Source: Raffaelea ambrosiae (lineage: Eukaryota; Ascomycota; Sordariomycetes; Ophiostomatales; Ophiostomataceae). From it: DNA of 64,000 nucleotides. Location of the stretch: NCBI GenBank assembly GCA_002778195.1, contig PCDI01000001.1, forward strand, positions 2,306,939-2,370,938, written 5' to 3'. Under the pieces are notes generated by a model. The model worked only from the letters and a program-made list of their open reading frames with translations. It made no database searches and was not told where the DNA came from. A program made the translations under genes and the position numbers. Positions 22,401-35,527 of this stretch are shown here, piece after piece; position 1 is the first letter of the stretch; each line of letters begins with the position of its first letter.

Positions 22401-25400
22401 CTTGCTCCTTCCTTTTTGAGTCTCTTGAGTTGTTTTGTTGTGCCAAGTATGGTAGACCCGTGTCATGGAGGGCACGGGTGTGATTCCTCGCTCTTTCTCC
22501 TGCTGTGATTCGCCGTCGTTTTTTTTCGTTGCTTACCAGCCACACGGTTTTGTCGTGGGGGAAATACTTTGTTTGTACTTTGTAAGAAGGGCTGTCTTCT
22601 TGGTGTGAACAAATTCACATGACTGGGTGATACTACTTTGTTCGTAGAACCAAAGAGCAAAAAAGAAGGGAAAAAAAGGAGATGCCTGGACTTGGAACCA
22701 CCCTCCAGGGAAGAAAAGAAGCCAGTCCAGAGAGAGTATCGCCAAGCGGAGGACCATATCCCTGTGACCCCGATGGAACGCTCGGAGGGTTGTGTTCGAA
22801 TGTTCCCATCCTAGTCTCTCTGGGGAATGGATGGCATCCTTCACCCATGCCTTCTGTTTCCTTGATTTTTTTGGTTTCCTTGATTTCCCGTTCTCCCGTC
22901 CTCCCGTTCTCTTGTCGGCCTCGGGCCTATTCCAGTCAGTCTATGACGATGTGGTCGATGCAGACGAGCAAGACATGGAGGCTGTGACAGTGATCCCGTT
23001 GGCAGACCCTTGTCGCTCGAAGCGCCCAGTTTGTGTTCGTTTTTATCCTCTTCATGTACGAGTTGTGGTCAGACTGCATCTGAGATTCCCCTCTCAAGTG
23101 CTGATACAGGCGCAACAGTGCAGGGATCGCCAGCATCGGCACCTGCAGCTTGTTCGTTTTTGGTGAGGTGGGTTCGCCGGCTGCAGTGGAGGCGTTCGTG
23201 AGAAACTGGAGAGAAACTCCAGCCAGCCAGCCAGGCAAAAAAAGGCCGCACCACGAGAAGTGGGGCAGGGCTAGTCCGCAGGGAGGGGGGGACCGCCCTG
23301 CAGGACGCAGAAATAGCCTGGGTTTGACTGGCTGGTTTGGGCAAGGTGGCCACTAACACTGTACTCGTACTGATTCCTGGGGTAGGTGCGCTGCATGGCA
23401 ATCTCGTCCCATCTTTTTGGTGCTCTTTGCTGGTGTGTTTGGGTGTACTTTGGTGCTGGTTGACTTTGCAAGCCGCACCATTTGCGTGTTCTACTTTGTA
23501 ACCTGCATGCATGCCCATGAATCTCATTTACCCGGCGACAAGGCAGATGGATACAAGAAGCACAGAGCCACGCAGGATGCAAGACAATAATTGAGACCGA
23601 TGTGACGATGCCACGATGATCCCAGGGGCTTTTTTTTTCTTATCCACATGGTCCATCTATTCCATCTGCTCGCTCCTGTGGATTCTACATGGGACGCCGA
23701 GAGAGGGCGTTTGTGCGCCGCGGCTCTGCAGCGGTGGAAAGCCAGTTATCCTTCCTACAAAGTAGTTAGCATGTCTTGTTCGCGCACGCACGCAAAGCCC
23801 TGCTCCTCCCACAAACACGAACAGCTGCCGTGCGCACAACGTCTACCGAGAACCCAAAACATGCCCGCCGACCTGTGGCACTGTTGCTCCAGGTGGCGTG
23901 CGTGCGCAACCATGCGCCCCGATCACAGCGAGTAACCACAGAAAGGCGTATCTTACAGCCTAACGATTGCGAGACACACCAGTGTCTACCGAACGAAGGC
24001 ACAGCCCAGCAAATGGGATGGACTCCAGGCTTCACGCGGTGCCCAATGCTTTTTTTTTGTCTCTCTATTGTGGCGCTCCATGTTTTTTTAAACTCTGCCA
24101 CGTTGACTCAAGTGGCCAGTTTACCAGGTAAAGGAAGGGGCACACCTGCCCTTCTGAGCCATTCACTGTCGCTTTTATGGAGAGGATGCGTGCGTCAGCG
24201 GCAGTGCTGTGTCCGTCCCTCGATCGATGCGATGCTATTTGCTGTGTATTAATATGGCATCTGCGGCGCAGACACATGGGGTGCATGCGCATCACCCCGA
24301 AGTTCTGGCCAGCGCATTCAGAGCAATACGTGTAAAGCGTGTCTGGGAGGGCGCCAATATCTGCCAATATGTCGCGATGGCAGCTGCCTGCTATTGCCAT
24401 TTCTGGCCTGCTCTTTTCAACCAGGCCGGACTCATTCATCCGAGACAGCAACTGGCTCAACCGCGATTTGCAGACGATAGTCCCGCGTACTTACGGCCGT
24501 ACTCGCCACAAAGTAATAAAGTCCTTTCCGGTCTATCTGAGTCAGGGCTGTCCTGCTGTGGCCAGGGGAGGCGAAGGGAAAGGGGGAGAAAGCAAACACT
24601 TTTAACAAGATAGGATACGTAGCCCATAAAGGCAGGGCCGCGGCAGGTGATTATGTGAATTTCATCTACGCTCGTATACGCGCTCTGTTGGACCAACACA
24701 CACAACACAAACACGCCCATGCTGTCCCGTTCCATGGTCAAGGGGCCGGCTGGTGATCCCAACCGACAATAACAAACAAACGGCAAGAAAAGAGAGAGTC
24801 GGCCAGGCGGAGGGACGCCTGCAGTGCTGTGTTGGACACTTGCAAGGGACCACTTTGCAGCCGTGAACGTGTAAGGTGTTCTTGCTCTCCTTGTCAAACG
24901 GCATGGTATATGAACTACTCGTACAGGCTTTGCCCTCGTATATTTCGACATGCCAGGTGTACGGAGTACACAGTACACGAACACGGGTGGCAAACAACAC
25001 GGGCGACACAGGCCAAACAACACGGGAATGCAGACCATCCAATCTCACCCCAAGCACCGTAGCAAAACTGGCAGATACACCGAGCCGGGTGCTTCCAAGA
25101 CACCCATCGGGAAGGAGGATGATTCTCTTCATACTTTGTACGAGTACGAGTCCGTGCTGGTGTTCGTCCACGTTTGCGCAACAGTTGCCTCTCCTGTGTT
25201 CAAGCCTCCATGGGCACGATACGATGGGTATGTTCCATTGGCCTCCACCCCCGGAAGGGCATTCTCGGTCATTTACGAGGGGCTCCGTCCAGGGTACTCG
25301 TACTCCGTACAGGACACCACCTCAATACCGGCGCACGATGGCTTACCGTTTTGTTGGTTTTCTAGCGCACAGAGCTAGGGAGTACGAGTACTAACCACGA

Positions 25401-28400
25401 GAAAAAAAAACCAGCCCTGACACACCAACAAGAGAGACCAGCGCCAGCCCTCCACTAAATTGCAACCCCGTCTCTTCCGGGACCCGTTCCCGCCCGCCGT
25501 AGTCCGCCGCTTTCTCGTAGCCGGTTTGTCGTTTTTCCCACGCCTTTCCATGCCCTTTCCTGAGTCACGCATACTACTACATAGTATGTGGACTGCAACT
25601 GTGAAAATCGCCAGACAGGTTCGCAAATAGACACGGTCCAAAACACACACTTACATGCCTAGGCCGACTGCACACCGCTACGTAGATCTGTTTAAGAAGT
25701 GTCGGTGAAACAGCATCATGGAGAGGGGGAAAATCAGAAGCAGCAATAAAAAAAACCCCAAAGGTGCAGAAAAAGATACATGGCCAGGGGGGGGGTGTTG
25801 CGAAGCACCAAAACAAACAATAACAAAAACAATAACAAAAAAAGTCGTTTGTGGGTCCACTATTTTTTAAATCATCCCTTCCATTTCTCTCCCAGAATGC
25901 AGTGTCGCATTCTCTCTGGTCGTCCTTTACAGTGGTATTTTAGCGTACTTTCAATGTCCCAGCTTCTATTAAGATATCTTTTTTAGCGTCCATAGTGGGT
26001 TTGGGGACGGCGCAGACACGAAACCCAACGTTTTCTTTCAAGTGGCAGGGAAGACGCATGGGAAAATCGCCTATTAGCTCTGCGAGTAGTAACTAGCCGG
26101 CAGGCAGGCTTTGTTGCGGGCCTAGGCTTCTTCCCTTTTCTGTCCCTTTTTCCCCCGTAGTGCACAAAGGAAATGTTTCCCATGACTGTCATTTTTTTCT
26201 CCTGTCTTTTCTTTCTTTTCCTTCTTTTGCCTCTGAAATAGCATAGGAAAAAGAAACGTACATAAACAAAAAGAAAACAAAAGCAGACCACAAAAACGTC
26301 GCATGGTCATCAGCAGAGAAAAAGTGCCAGAGTGGGAAATCCCTTTCACCGATCAAAGAAAACAACTTTTTTTTTTTTTTGCTGCAAGGGGCTTCTTTCT
26401 TTTTTGTTATTATTTATTTGTGCGTCTGTCTCGTTTGTGTGTGCCCTTGTCACAAGGGGGTGGTGCTTGCCTCTTTCTGTGCATCTGATTTGTCCTCTGG
26501 TTTGTTGTTTGTGCCTCCTTTTTTTATCGACGGTGAAAATTTTTCACTTCCCCCTTCCCCCCTTTCCCATTCTCCTAGTCACCCTCCATTACTTTCTCAT
26601 TCAGGCAAAGACAGGAAGCACAATGGAAGGCAAAGAAGAAACACAGACCATGCCACACAGACACACCCATCCTACTATGTAGTCGCACCTATCTCCATCC
26701 TGGCTTGTTGGGAAATGAAGCGACAGACAAGCGATGCCCAGAAATACCAGAGTACCCAGAAATACCCAGAAAAGGGGGGAGGGGGGTGTAAAATGAAGGA
26801 CAATGTACCGCAGACATATCAAAAGCGGGACGCCAGGGCTTACATGGTTTCCGCTCTGCTATGGTGTATGGTGGTCTTTGCTTTTTCTCTCTTTTCGCTC
26901 CTGCCTGGTCGGTTACGAGTATCGTATCTTGCTACTAATAGTATTGGCAGACCCAGGCGTTTTCTGCATCTTGCCGGGATGTCGTTTTGCGGTCTGGCTC
27001 TGGCAGGCAAGGGAGAAAAGAAGAGAAAAAGGAAGAAACAAGGAGGAACAAAAAGACAAAAAGTACCGACGACGTGCAGCAAGACTGCATCTCGGTCTGC
27101 AAGCGTCATGTGTCTTCATGCCCTCCGAGTACGTATCACGATCTTTGTTTGCTGTTCTTTTCTTCCCACCACCGTACTGTGCTCCCGCTCAAGTCCTGTC
27201 GTTCTCTTGCCCGGACATGCACAGCCGTTTTCCTGCGTTGCTGTCCAATCTGCATGTCGGAAAGTGGAGTTCAGTCTTCCGGCACGTCGACGGTGCATGG
27301 CTGGCCGCAAAGGGCGAGTGATATGGCCCACCCCCTGTCAAAGTCTGTTCTCTTCATCTTCTTGTGTGCGCGGTGTCTCCTTCTAGCTCACCGTAAAGTG
27401 CGTGGTGGGTTGCAAGAATGCAATGGCAGGTCTCCCGATTGGTGAGACCTGCGTTTTCAGCTGGAAGCCACATGCTGGCACTCTTTGGGCGGTCCCAGCC
27501 TTCCTGTGAGTGGCCATACTATGTAGATGTTTCCTACGCGTGGTGAAAGTTGATAACCTCGAATACCAGTTGAGACACGCTCACGCTCACGCTCACACGC
27601 ACACACACACACCCATAAGACTGACCAAACCGCAAGAGATGGTGCTCGACGCAGAGGCTACACCCGCCGGTGAAGCTCCCAAAACAAACCGCAAGGGTAA
27701 GCCAAGAAAGCATATATCTCACTAGATTAATGCGGTCGTATTGCAGATGCCCACCTTCTGCCCGCACGAACAGCTGCAATTGGGGCTCAAGCCAATGATT
27801 CCCAGCGGTATCTTGCTCGTAAATGGCCATATCCACTCCAACGAAACCCACACCCAAGCTAGGCTTCCTACCGCTACAGTATCTTACAGTACCCACTCGA
27901 CAGATAATACCCTATTATTACTGCAACTTTTGTGCGTGTGTCTGTACGAGTAGACGCGGAGCCTACTGCAATGTACGGCACAGGCCACGCAGCAGCGGAA
28001 GGGGGCATTTAGGGGAGAGAGGGGACACCAGTATGTTTTTTTTTTGACACTGCCGCTGTGGATACGCCTGTTGGTCTTTCGTCCCCAGAGAATTCATTGA
28101 TCGGCAAATTTAATGCTGCTACGCTACCACGCCATGCTGGGCAAGAGGGAAAGGCATCCTCCGCGCACGCCCTCTAGGAAGTACATAGTATACTCTAATG
28201 TATGTACGCGTACTGCAGGCTTCTGGAGAGACATACATCCACCAGCGCCATGGAGAAAGTGAGCCCACCCCCGGAAAGTATCTTACATAGTACAGTGCCG
28301 GCAGTTCAAAGCCCAGAGTCTCTTGGGATTGAGCTAAAGATCTTGTACGAGGAAAGAACTGCGCTTGTTCCTGTAAAGGATTCTTTGGCCTCGACCCAGG

Positions 28401-31400
28401 AGAATTGGTCGCAGAAAGTGGCCGGTCAGGTCGCGTTTCTAGGCCCGAGTTCCAACATTTATCTCGTGTTTTCAGGTGTCGCTATGGCCAACAACGCGGT
28501 CGGCCAACAGGTATTAGAGACCTGAAAGGACCTGAAATAAGGCCAGACCCAGAGAGAACCCATTCTGTGGGAGCGACATCCCTGCATCCTTTGCAGAACA
28601 GAGGAGGCTACATACCCCTCGCATAATACAGGAGACCGTCACCCACCACTCGCCAATTCTCAGCTGGCAGCCCCTCCAGATCGTCTGACCGGCTGTTATT
28701 GGAGGTTGGTTTTTTTTTTTTTTTTGGTCCTCTCTGTTCTTTTCCAATTTGTGTGTGTCGATGCATCTCCAGCCTACACCGACTTATCCCTGGGGACCCT
28801 TGGCAGCTGTTTGGGTCGATTCCGACAACGGGAGGGGTTTTACCCCGTCGCATCCAGTCTAGACCTGCTTTGGGTGTATGTTGTTGTCCATGCATGCATG
28901 GTCCGGCGATCGTGGGTTCTGTGTGTATGCGCTGTGTATGCGCCGTGCGTATGCATCGTGTGTGTAAGTGCGGTCAGGATTGGGCTGCAAGGCTCCACCT
29001 GGACGACGACGCCTGACCGTAGCATTTGCCCTAGTCGCACAGAGACAGAGGGGACAGCACGGCATGAGAGTTGACTTTGGGAGTTGTCGCTATTTTAGAC
29101 TTTGACAACAACAACAACCACACTGAAGTACACAGTAACTACACCCCCCCCTGGAATGGAACAACCTTATTGGGCTCAAGGGCTTTACGCTATCGTCCAG
29201 AACTAGTTCAGTCCATTGATATCCTCTCCGGAAGCGGATTGCGTTGATGCGTTGTCACTTCTGGGAAGTGATCAACAGCAAATCGTTTGCGACAGATCAG
29301 GACAAGAAAGCGGCAGACACAACATAATTAGTTCTGAACAAAACCAAGGCCATGCTATCGTCAATTTGACATCGGAACCCACCCTTGCAGAAAAACTGCG
29401 TAGGAACACAACCACACAAGCATATAAAATCAGATGCATATACACACACCTCTCGTTTCATATCTTGGTTCGTTTATGACACATTGGGCAGCATTTGGTT
29501 CCGACCCAGCATAAAGACAAGGGAGCGTTGCGAACAATTCTCTGGAATTTCCTGGAATTTCCTGGTCTTCGCTCCTTCGATCTGGCCGACCGCAACGTGG
29601 CTTTCCGCTGGCGCAGCCGTGGACGGCCATGTGATGTTTTTTTTAGGGGCGTGCTTCTCGCTGCGTTCCAGGAAGTCGTACTCGCACACACGATGCGTTC
29701 ACGCCCCATATCGCTCATGCCGTGCCCACATCAAGCAATTGCTGCTATGGCTGCTGGTGTTGCTCTCCGTGTATCGGACGCAGCAAAACAGGGCCAGGGC
29801 AAAAAGTGAGGCTTACTTTGGACAACTGACCAAAGGTTGCAACACAATGGTCAGAACTCGAAACTCCCAGCCCAACGCCAAAAATTCAGGCTGCCTCTTT
29901 TGAAATGTGAACACATACGGGAGAACCTTCACGGTCATTCCAGTTTCCGCTCGTCTGTTCGAAAACATTCCCCAAAGAACTAGCGAGTTGTTATCGTCAC
30001 TTTGACAAATCTTCGTTGTACGCGTTGCCACTCTGCTTCTTTCCTCTCTGCACGGCGATCCATAGTGCACTGTTAGGCTATGACTAGACGATGACTTATT
30101 GTTACTACTGCAGCTGTAGTCGCTGTTAACTCTCTTCTCGGAGTTGCCCATAGTATCTGACCATAGTTGCGTCTCACAGAACAAAACCCAGCAAGCTGGA
30201 ACCACTAACTAAAAACGACCGCGCGGTGTTCTACTGCACAGTCCAGCCGTTGGGTTGTGGCTGAGTCTTCCCCACGTGACAGTTGGGCAGCTTTAGCTAC
30301 TCTGTAGTGCCTCTGCCAAATCCGTAGCGCCAGATATTAGTTAGCTAGTTGCTGTATGTAAGCTGCCTCCCGCTGAGTTTTTTTGGTCTCTGTCAGAGGT
30401 CTCCCAGCCGGGCGGTCCCGCCGCGGACGCAGTTCATTGGCCCGCGTCCTTCTCAGGGTCTGCTCTCATTGGACAGGGCCCTTTCCACTGATTCTTTCAG
30501 CCTTCGTCCGCCTTCCATGCAGGACGTCTCTCTCTCTCTCTCTCACCCCAAGTCAGATCTTACTCGGTGTTCCCCCATTCCAAATCCCCTAGTCCTAGTC
30601 ACCACTAAAGTATGCACTGCCTTCTTTCTACTCCCACGTAATATTCGTCATTGCCTCAGAAGTTTAGATCAAAGATAGAACCGGGAAGAAGCAGGACCTA
30701 AACTGGTTTCTTTCGTGGGTTTTTTTTTCTTCTTCGTTATCTGTTAATTCTACACCCCTTTGCTCGATGTATCTTTTCTTCGGCTTCGCTCCAATGCTTT
30801 GGGGCTGTACAATGGCAATCGCAAGAAGGATCTCGGTCGCGGAGGCAAATGGTACCCCATGGGCCAGCATCCCGAGGCCGAAGAAGGCAAACATTCCACG
30901 CAAGACATGCGTCCACCGATTACCCAATTACCATCACCACCACACCACCACTTCAGGCACGCATATTAATTCAAGCCTGCATAACTGCGCATTGCATGCA
31001 AACCACGCAGGGAAAAGAAATACAGCTGCCTTATTTCCCTCCAGACTGGGTTATGACGTCAACCTCCATTGGCTGGTGCATTTCGAACACGTGAAAAAGC
31101 CGTTGTATCCAACCTTTTTTTTATTGTAAGAGTTCTGCCTGACCATGGGACCTGGAGGTCTAAACACACGTGAGTCAGTCCTGTCAACCCATGGCCCAAC
31201 GCTTTATTTTTTGCCACATCTTGTTTCATTTTGCATCATATGCCACTCACCTGTTATCTGTTGTCCCGTCTTTTTTAGAGGAGGGCGTTAAGAGTGGAAT
31301 TGTTTTGTCTCCGTGTCCTAATTCCACTTCGCCTCTTGTGAGCGATTTGAACAAAAAAAGAAAAGAAAAAAAAGAGCTGCCTTGAGAATCTGTCTCGTTG

Positions 31401-32889
31401 GACCACCCTTACGCTCCGTCCCGATACTTGGGGCTCTGGGGTGGAACAAAGAAGAGAACGGGGAAACTGGATCGACCTACATGTTGCAACGACGATTTTT
31501 GCCACTTTCGGTTCGCGCAATACCAGTTACAGGTTGCCGGTTTCTACAGTTGGAGGGTTCTCTTCCCCATTAGGCACGACATGTGATGACGTCTCGTTGT
31601 CTACGTTTCTTGCCTTCTTGTTGACAGAACACATTCTACCACCTTTCAGCTTTTAACATCTGCATCGCTACATTTTGATCTTACTGCCAATATCTCCCTA
31701 TTGCTTTAAAGGTCCCTTTGCCTCACCTTTTTTTACAACTCCCCTTTCTTTTTCGGAGGGCGATCGTTTAAATAGCAACTGCACTGCCCAGCAAAAATAA
31801 GTGAGCAGTTGTCGTGGAGGGAGGGGATGGGGAAAAGAAAGCAAATATAAATAGGAGGTCACCGCGTGTGCGTGGTTCTCCCTCTGTAGTTTCTTGGGAG
31901 GGCGTCGACTAGGTGTGAATATTTTCCCTTTGGCTGTCCCGAGTTCCGAGTTCTATGTCTTTCATTGGCATTGCCATGACTGCCACCGAGGTGCGGAAAA
32001 AAAGAAGAATCCAGAAAAGAAACGAGATTGAAAGGAGCCTAGGTCTAGAACGCATTTTGCTTTGCCTTGGTTGTTTTGGATCAGGCTTCGTTTGGGATCG
32101 AGTGTGACTGTGTATGCCAGAGCCTCGACATGTGACTCATGTTGGTTGCGACAAAATTTGCATGTGTCAACTCCAAGGCATAAACGGGGTTTTCTTTCTT
32201 CTTTCTCCTTCTATTTGACGCAGCTATTCTATGCAGTCTTGTCTACTCACACGACGTCTGTTGTGCATCCATCCATCCACAGCCGTTGCCGCGCTACCGT
32301 GTAAAGCTTTTCTTTTCTTTTCTTTTTTGATAAAAGGCCCTTCCCTCCTTCATGCACCATGTATGACTCCATGTTCCAACTCGAGCCTCATCGTAGCCGC
32401 GGTGAGTTCTCGGCCTAAGAAACGTGTCGATATATCTCGACGTTGAAAGATACATCAAGTCTTGTAAGACCGCCTTGCATGTTATTCGCACACCCTAAGG
32501 ACGATATGTACCTCTTTGACTCTCGTCTGGTCAGTGCAAGGTCCTCGCGACCTCGTCTGACAGTGTGGAAGACTCATCCAGAGCTGAGACGCTAGATTCG
32601 TCCAAACAGGAGCCCTAGACAACTGGTCAAGTGATGTTCGCAAGAGAAAACGGCAAGAGGGAACCTAGATAGGCACCAGGAAGGATGAGGCGGCCTCAAT
32701 TTTTGAGTCGCCTCATTATCAGCTTCCGCAGCACTCGCTTGACCGTATGACCTGGCAAGCGAAGTGAGTCTGCCTAGATGGAGTGTCCTTGACATTTTTG
32801 ACTGGGTAGAGTCCTTCTGCGTAGGCAGAGCCGCAACCTTTGCTTGGGCGCACGTCGCCTTGGCCTGGGGTTGTTCGAAGCGAGAGGCG
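19477..32889. other. Gene-poor interval (about 13.4 kb)
   Basis: No coding sequence could be supported on either strand. ORFs up to 335 aa exist (for example 26379-27386 plus and 20324-21064 plus) but show no domain, no family resemblance and strongly varying composition, and equally long ORFs overlap them. The stretch contains many TACNNNGTA motifs, concentrated at 22.5-28.3 kb, poly-T runs and a TATAAATA box at 31846. The part next to 19476 is presumably the promoter of the gp1-like gene. Undetected noncoding RNAs or short genes are possible. Confidence 0.5.
31846..31853 (+). promoter_or_regulatory. TATAAATA box without an obvious downstream gene
   Basis: A consensus TATAAATA (plus strand) preceded by purine-rich sequence. 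No credible plus-strand CDS follows within about 2 kb, so it is either fortuitous or serves an unrecognised transcript. Confidence 0.25.
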
Positions 32890-33745
32890 TTAGGCGAACC
32901 GTACGGAGCACTTTTTTTTGCGTTGGCTCCTTTGTAATGATGTGCAAGTAGAGAGGATCTGAGCTAGCTTCTTGGTCTGCTCACCTAGTGTGTTTAGGAG
33001 CGGGAACATGGTTCGTACCAGCCCAGCTCCCCAGATTATGTGTGAGGGCAGAGCAGATGACTTCTTTACTTCAGGCATTATCACGTCACTGTTTCTATGT
33101 TCCCATTTGACCTTGTTTTCCAGATACTCCCATTGCTCGGGTAGCAGATGTTGCCTCCTCTGTGGCATTTGATCCCGAAGATACGGATGCATGTTCTGTA
33201 GTGCCAGGTTCGCAACGGGAAGCCAGACAGATGTTCGTCTCAAGATGGCTCTTACCTTTGTTACGTTGGGCTCTGGTAGACCAAGGTGACAGCGGCAAAG
33301 AATTTGTTGCCGTCAGCATCGGCCGAGATTGAAATGCCAGCAAATCAACGGCCAGGAAGAGGCACTGTTGCTTTCTGCAAGTTTCCATCCATTCAGACGA
33401 TCATGGTACTTCATGACCAAACCTGCCATCTGAGATTGAGAAGTCTTTGATTGATTCGTTGCTTCTGTTCGATGTAGCTGACCCCCAGTGAGACTGCGCA
33501 AACCAGAACAGCCCTCATACGGTCTACAACTCGAATCGGCAAGACAGAAACACCCACCTCGCTAAATTTCCCATCCATCTCGTCGTCCTTGTCATCCTCG
33601 TCCTCAATTTTTTCCTCCCTCCAACCTTCCACGATTTCTACCGACTGCCGCTCCAGCTGTTGCGCCTTCGACCTGCCATTCAGATAGTCAGCAATGTAAA
33701 CTTCACCTCGTCGTCAGAAGGGGCTGCCAGACTCACGCCCGCGGT
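32890..33745 (-). other. Possible unrecognised or decayed multi-exon gene
   Basis: Several minus-strand pieces look protein-like and are bounded by splice-like signals. A 3' piece runs from about 33190 to the TAA at 32890, including PEQWEYLENKVKWEHRN and SHIIWGAGLVRTMFPLLNTL. An upstream piece (about 33555-33670) reads QQLERQSVEIVEGWREEK followed by an acidic run. A canonical 3' splice site (TTGCTGAC then GGCAG) precedes the upstream piece and GTAAGA...CTACAG could bound an intron at about 33190-33255. I could not join all pieces in one frame without stops, so this may be a relic or a gene with misread introns. No family was recognised. It lies downstream of and on the same strand as the Lys-rich gene at 33947. 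Confidence 0.35.
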
Positions 33746-33946
33746 AGCTAGAGCAAAAGCTGATTAGCTTTGATAGCCGACTCGGATCATGGTGGTTGTC
33801 TGGCTCGATGCTGATCCACCTCTTTTTGCTGTCATCCTTTATCCCCCGCCGAGCTTCAGTTTTGGACCGCCTGCAGGCAGGCGGCGATCTGAGTAGGGGC
33901 AACCTTTCCCGTTCCTCTACTTTTTGGTCTGGTTCATCTTCACCAC

Positions 33947-35527
33947 TTAAGTGGTGTCCTCGGTAGGGCCACCACCACTGCCGCCCTTGCCGGCGGAGGT
34001 TGTTCGGGAAGATGGCGGGCTTGGCTTAGGGAGGAGAGAGGGCGAGAGAGAAGTTGCGCGCGAAGTGGGAAGACGGCGGGGAAGGAGAGGTAGAAGAGGG
34101 ACGAGAGGAATCACGGGGACAATCGGATTTTGAACTGAGATGGAAGGAGCAATGGGTGCGGTTGGTACGCCTGAAACGGCAGGAACGATTGAGACTAGTG
34201 GACCGGCAGGAGGACTGGCAGAAACGGAAGGAGCGACCGAATCCGTAGAAGTGTCAGAAAAGGCAGTAACGGGCGAGATGGTAGGGGTCGCGGGAGCCGA
34301 GCTAGAGAGAGGCCTGTTGGGAGGCAAAGGCACCAAAGGAATTGGCGCAAGGCCGATCATTGGAACCGAGGAATCACTGCTCGCCTGCGCAGCGAGTCTC
34401 CTGCGTCGGTCGTGATGTCTGCCTTTCATGCTCCTCCTAGATCCAGAGTGGCTGGACTCTCCTTGCTTGCCAAGAGTTGTTGTAGATTCTTTGTTTTTTG
34501 CATCTTTCTCTTTGGTCTCTCTGCCCTCCTGGTCGGACTCTTTGAGAGTGGTCTTCATGTGGTCAGCCTTCTTCCCTGAGGATTTCCTGGAATTCTTCTT
34601 CTTGGAAGGAGGAGATTTCTTGGCTGTCTCTCCCTGTGCAGTTGCAGGCTGTGACGTAGCCTCCTTCTTTGGGGTCGTCTCCATGTTACGGACCTTCTTC
34701 GATACGACATCCTTGGCTGTGGGCTCTTTGGGGTAGGTCTCCTTGAGATTCATGGCCATGGTGGAACTGTCCTTGCATGCAGAGCTCTGGGATACTTTGC
34801 CCTTGGCTGCGATGTTGTTGGTGGATGCATTGTCTTTGGGCGTGGTGTCCTTGGTGGTGCACGCGACGTCCGGTTTGTCGTTCAAAACATCTGTGCCATC
34901 AAGTTGCTTGTTATCCGCAGACCCGAACTTTGGAAGAACAGGCTTCGGGCACCCAGCTTTGGGAGAATTTCCCTTGGGCATGCCGCCAAGGGGAGCCCGA
35001 GTCTGCTTGGGAGAAATGTCCTGGGGTGCAACGCTCTCAGAAGCGGCCTCCTTGGGATCTACATTCTTTTCATCTGTCTCCGTGGACACAATGTTCTCGG
35101 AGACCGACTCTTTGGAGACGGAATCCTTCTGGGCAGCCTTGCCTTTACCCTTCTTCTTGTTGGGCAGAGAAAGCTTGATCGGCTTCGGGGCGCGATAGCT
35201 GGCCGTCTGCTGCTTGATTTTCTCCTCACATTTGGAGGGCTTGTCTGCATCAGAATTGGCAGCAACAAGGGGGAGAGCAGGCCAGATCTCCTTCGTGCTG
35301 TCGTCTTGGCTGAGCTTGTTCCAGACAGCTACTTGCTTGTCAATCTCCTGGCGCGGATCCAGGGTGAAGCCCGAGGCTTGTTTCATGTTGGCGGCCGCCT
35401 GCTCGGCAAAGGTGATGCCGGGTCGAACGGGAGACTGCTTCTCGCCGGCCGAAGCGGAAGAGGCACCAAAAGTCATACCCAAGTAATGGGAAGTCTTTCT
35501 GTCACTGGCTGAGCGTGAGTCCGACAT
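33947..35527 (-). CDS. Lys/Ser/Pro-rich disordered hypothetical protein
   Basis: Open frame of 526 aa from ATG 35527 (MSDSRSASDRK) to TAA 33947. The frame is open further upstream to 35773, but that stretch reads like leader; an ATG at about 35582 is an alternative. Residues 1-115 contain a possible conserved start (HYLGMTFGASSAS, GITFAEQAAANMKQASGF, a Trp-containing WNKLSQDD segment). The middle is a run of short degenerate repeats rich in Lys, Ser, Thr, Asp and Pro (xxPKExxSKExVSExx style), then a basic stretch (GRHHDRRRRLAAQ), then a Pro/Val/Leu/Ala-rich tail (VPVIPLVPLLPLLPRR). No catalytic domain, signal peptide or clear membrane segment. Function is unknown; composition suggests an intrinsically disordered, possibly nuclear protein. 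Confidence 0.6.
   Translation of the reverse strand: MSDSRSASDRKTSHYLGMTFGASSASAGEKQSPVRPGITFAEQAAANMKQASGFTLDPRQEIDKQVAVWNKLSQDDSTKEIWPALPLVAANSDADKPSKCEEKIKQQTASYRAPKPIKLSLPNKKKGKGKAAQKDSVSKESVSENIVSTETDEKNVDPKEAASESVAPQDISPKQTRAPLGGMPKGNSPKAGCPKPVLPKFGSADNKQLDGTDVLNDKPDVACTTKDTTPKDNASTNNIAAKGKVSQSSACKDSSTMAMNLKETYPKEPTAKDVVSKKVRNMETTPKKEATSQPATAQGETAKKSPPSKKKNSRKSSGKKADHMKTTLKESDQEGRETKEKDAKNKESTTTLGKQGESSHSGSRRSMKGRHHDRRRRLAAQASSDSSVPMIGLAPIPLVPLPPNRPLSSSAPATPTISPVTAFSDTSTDSVAPSVSASPPAGPLVSIVPAVSGVPTAPIAPSISVQNPIVPVIPLVPLLPLLPRRLPTSRATSLSPSLLPKPSPPSSRTTSAGKGGSGGGPTEDTT

Noticed and set aside
26379..27386. Plus-strand ORF of 335 codons
   Set aside because: Patchwork composition, no recognisable motif, overlapping ORFs on other frames; judged chance.
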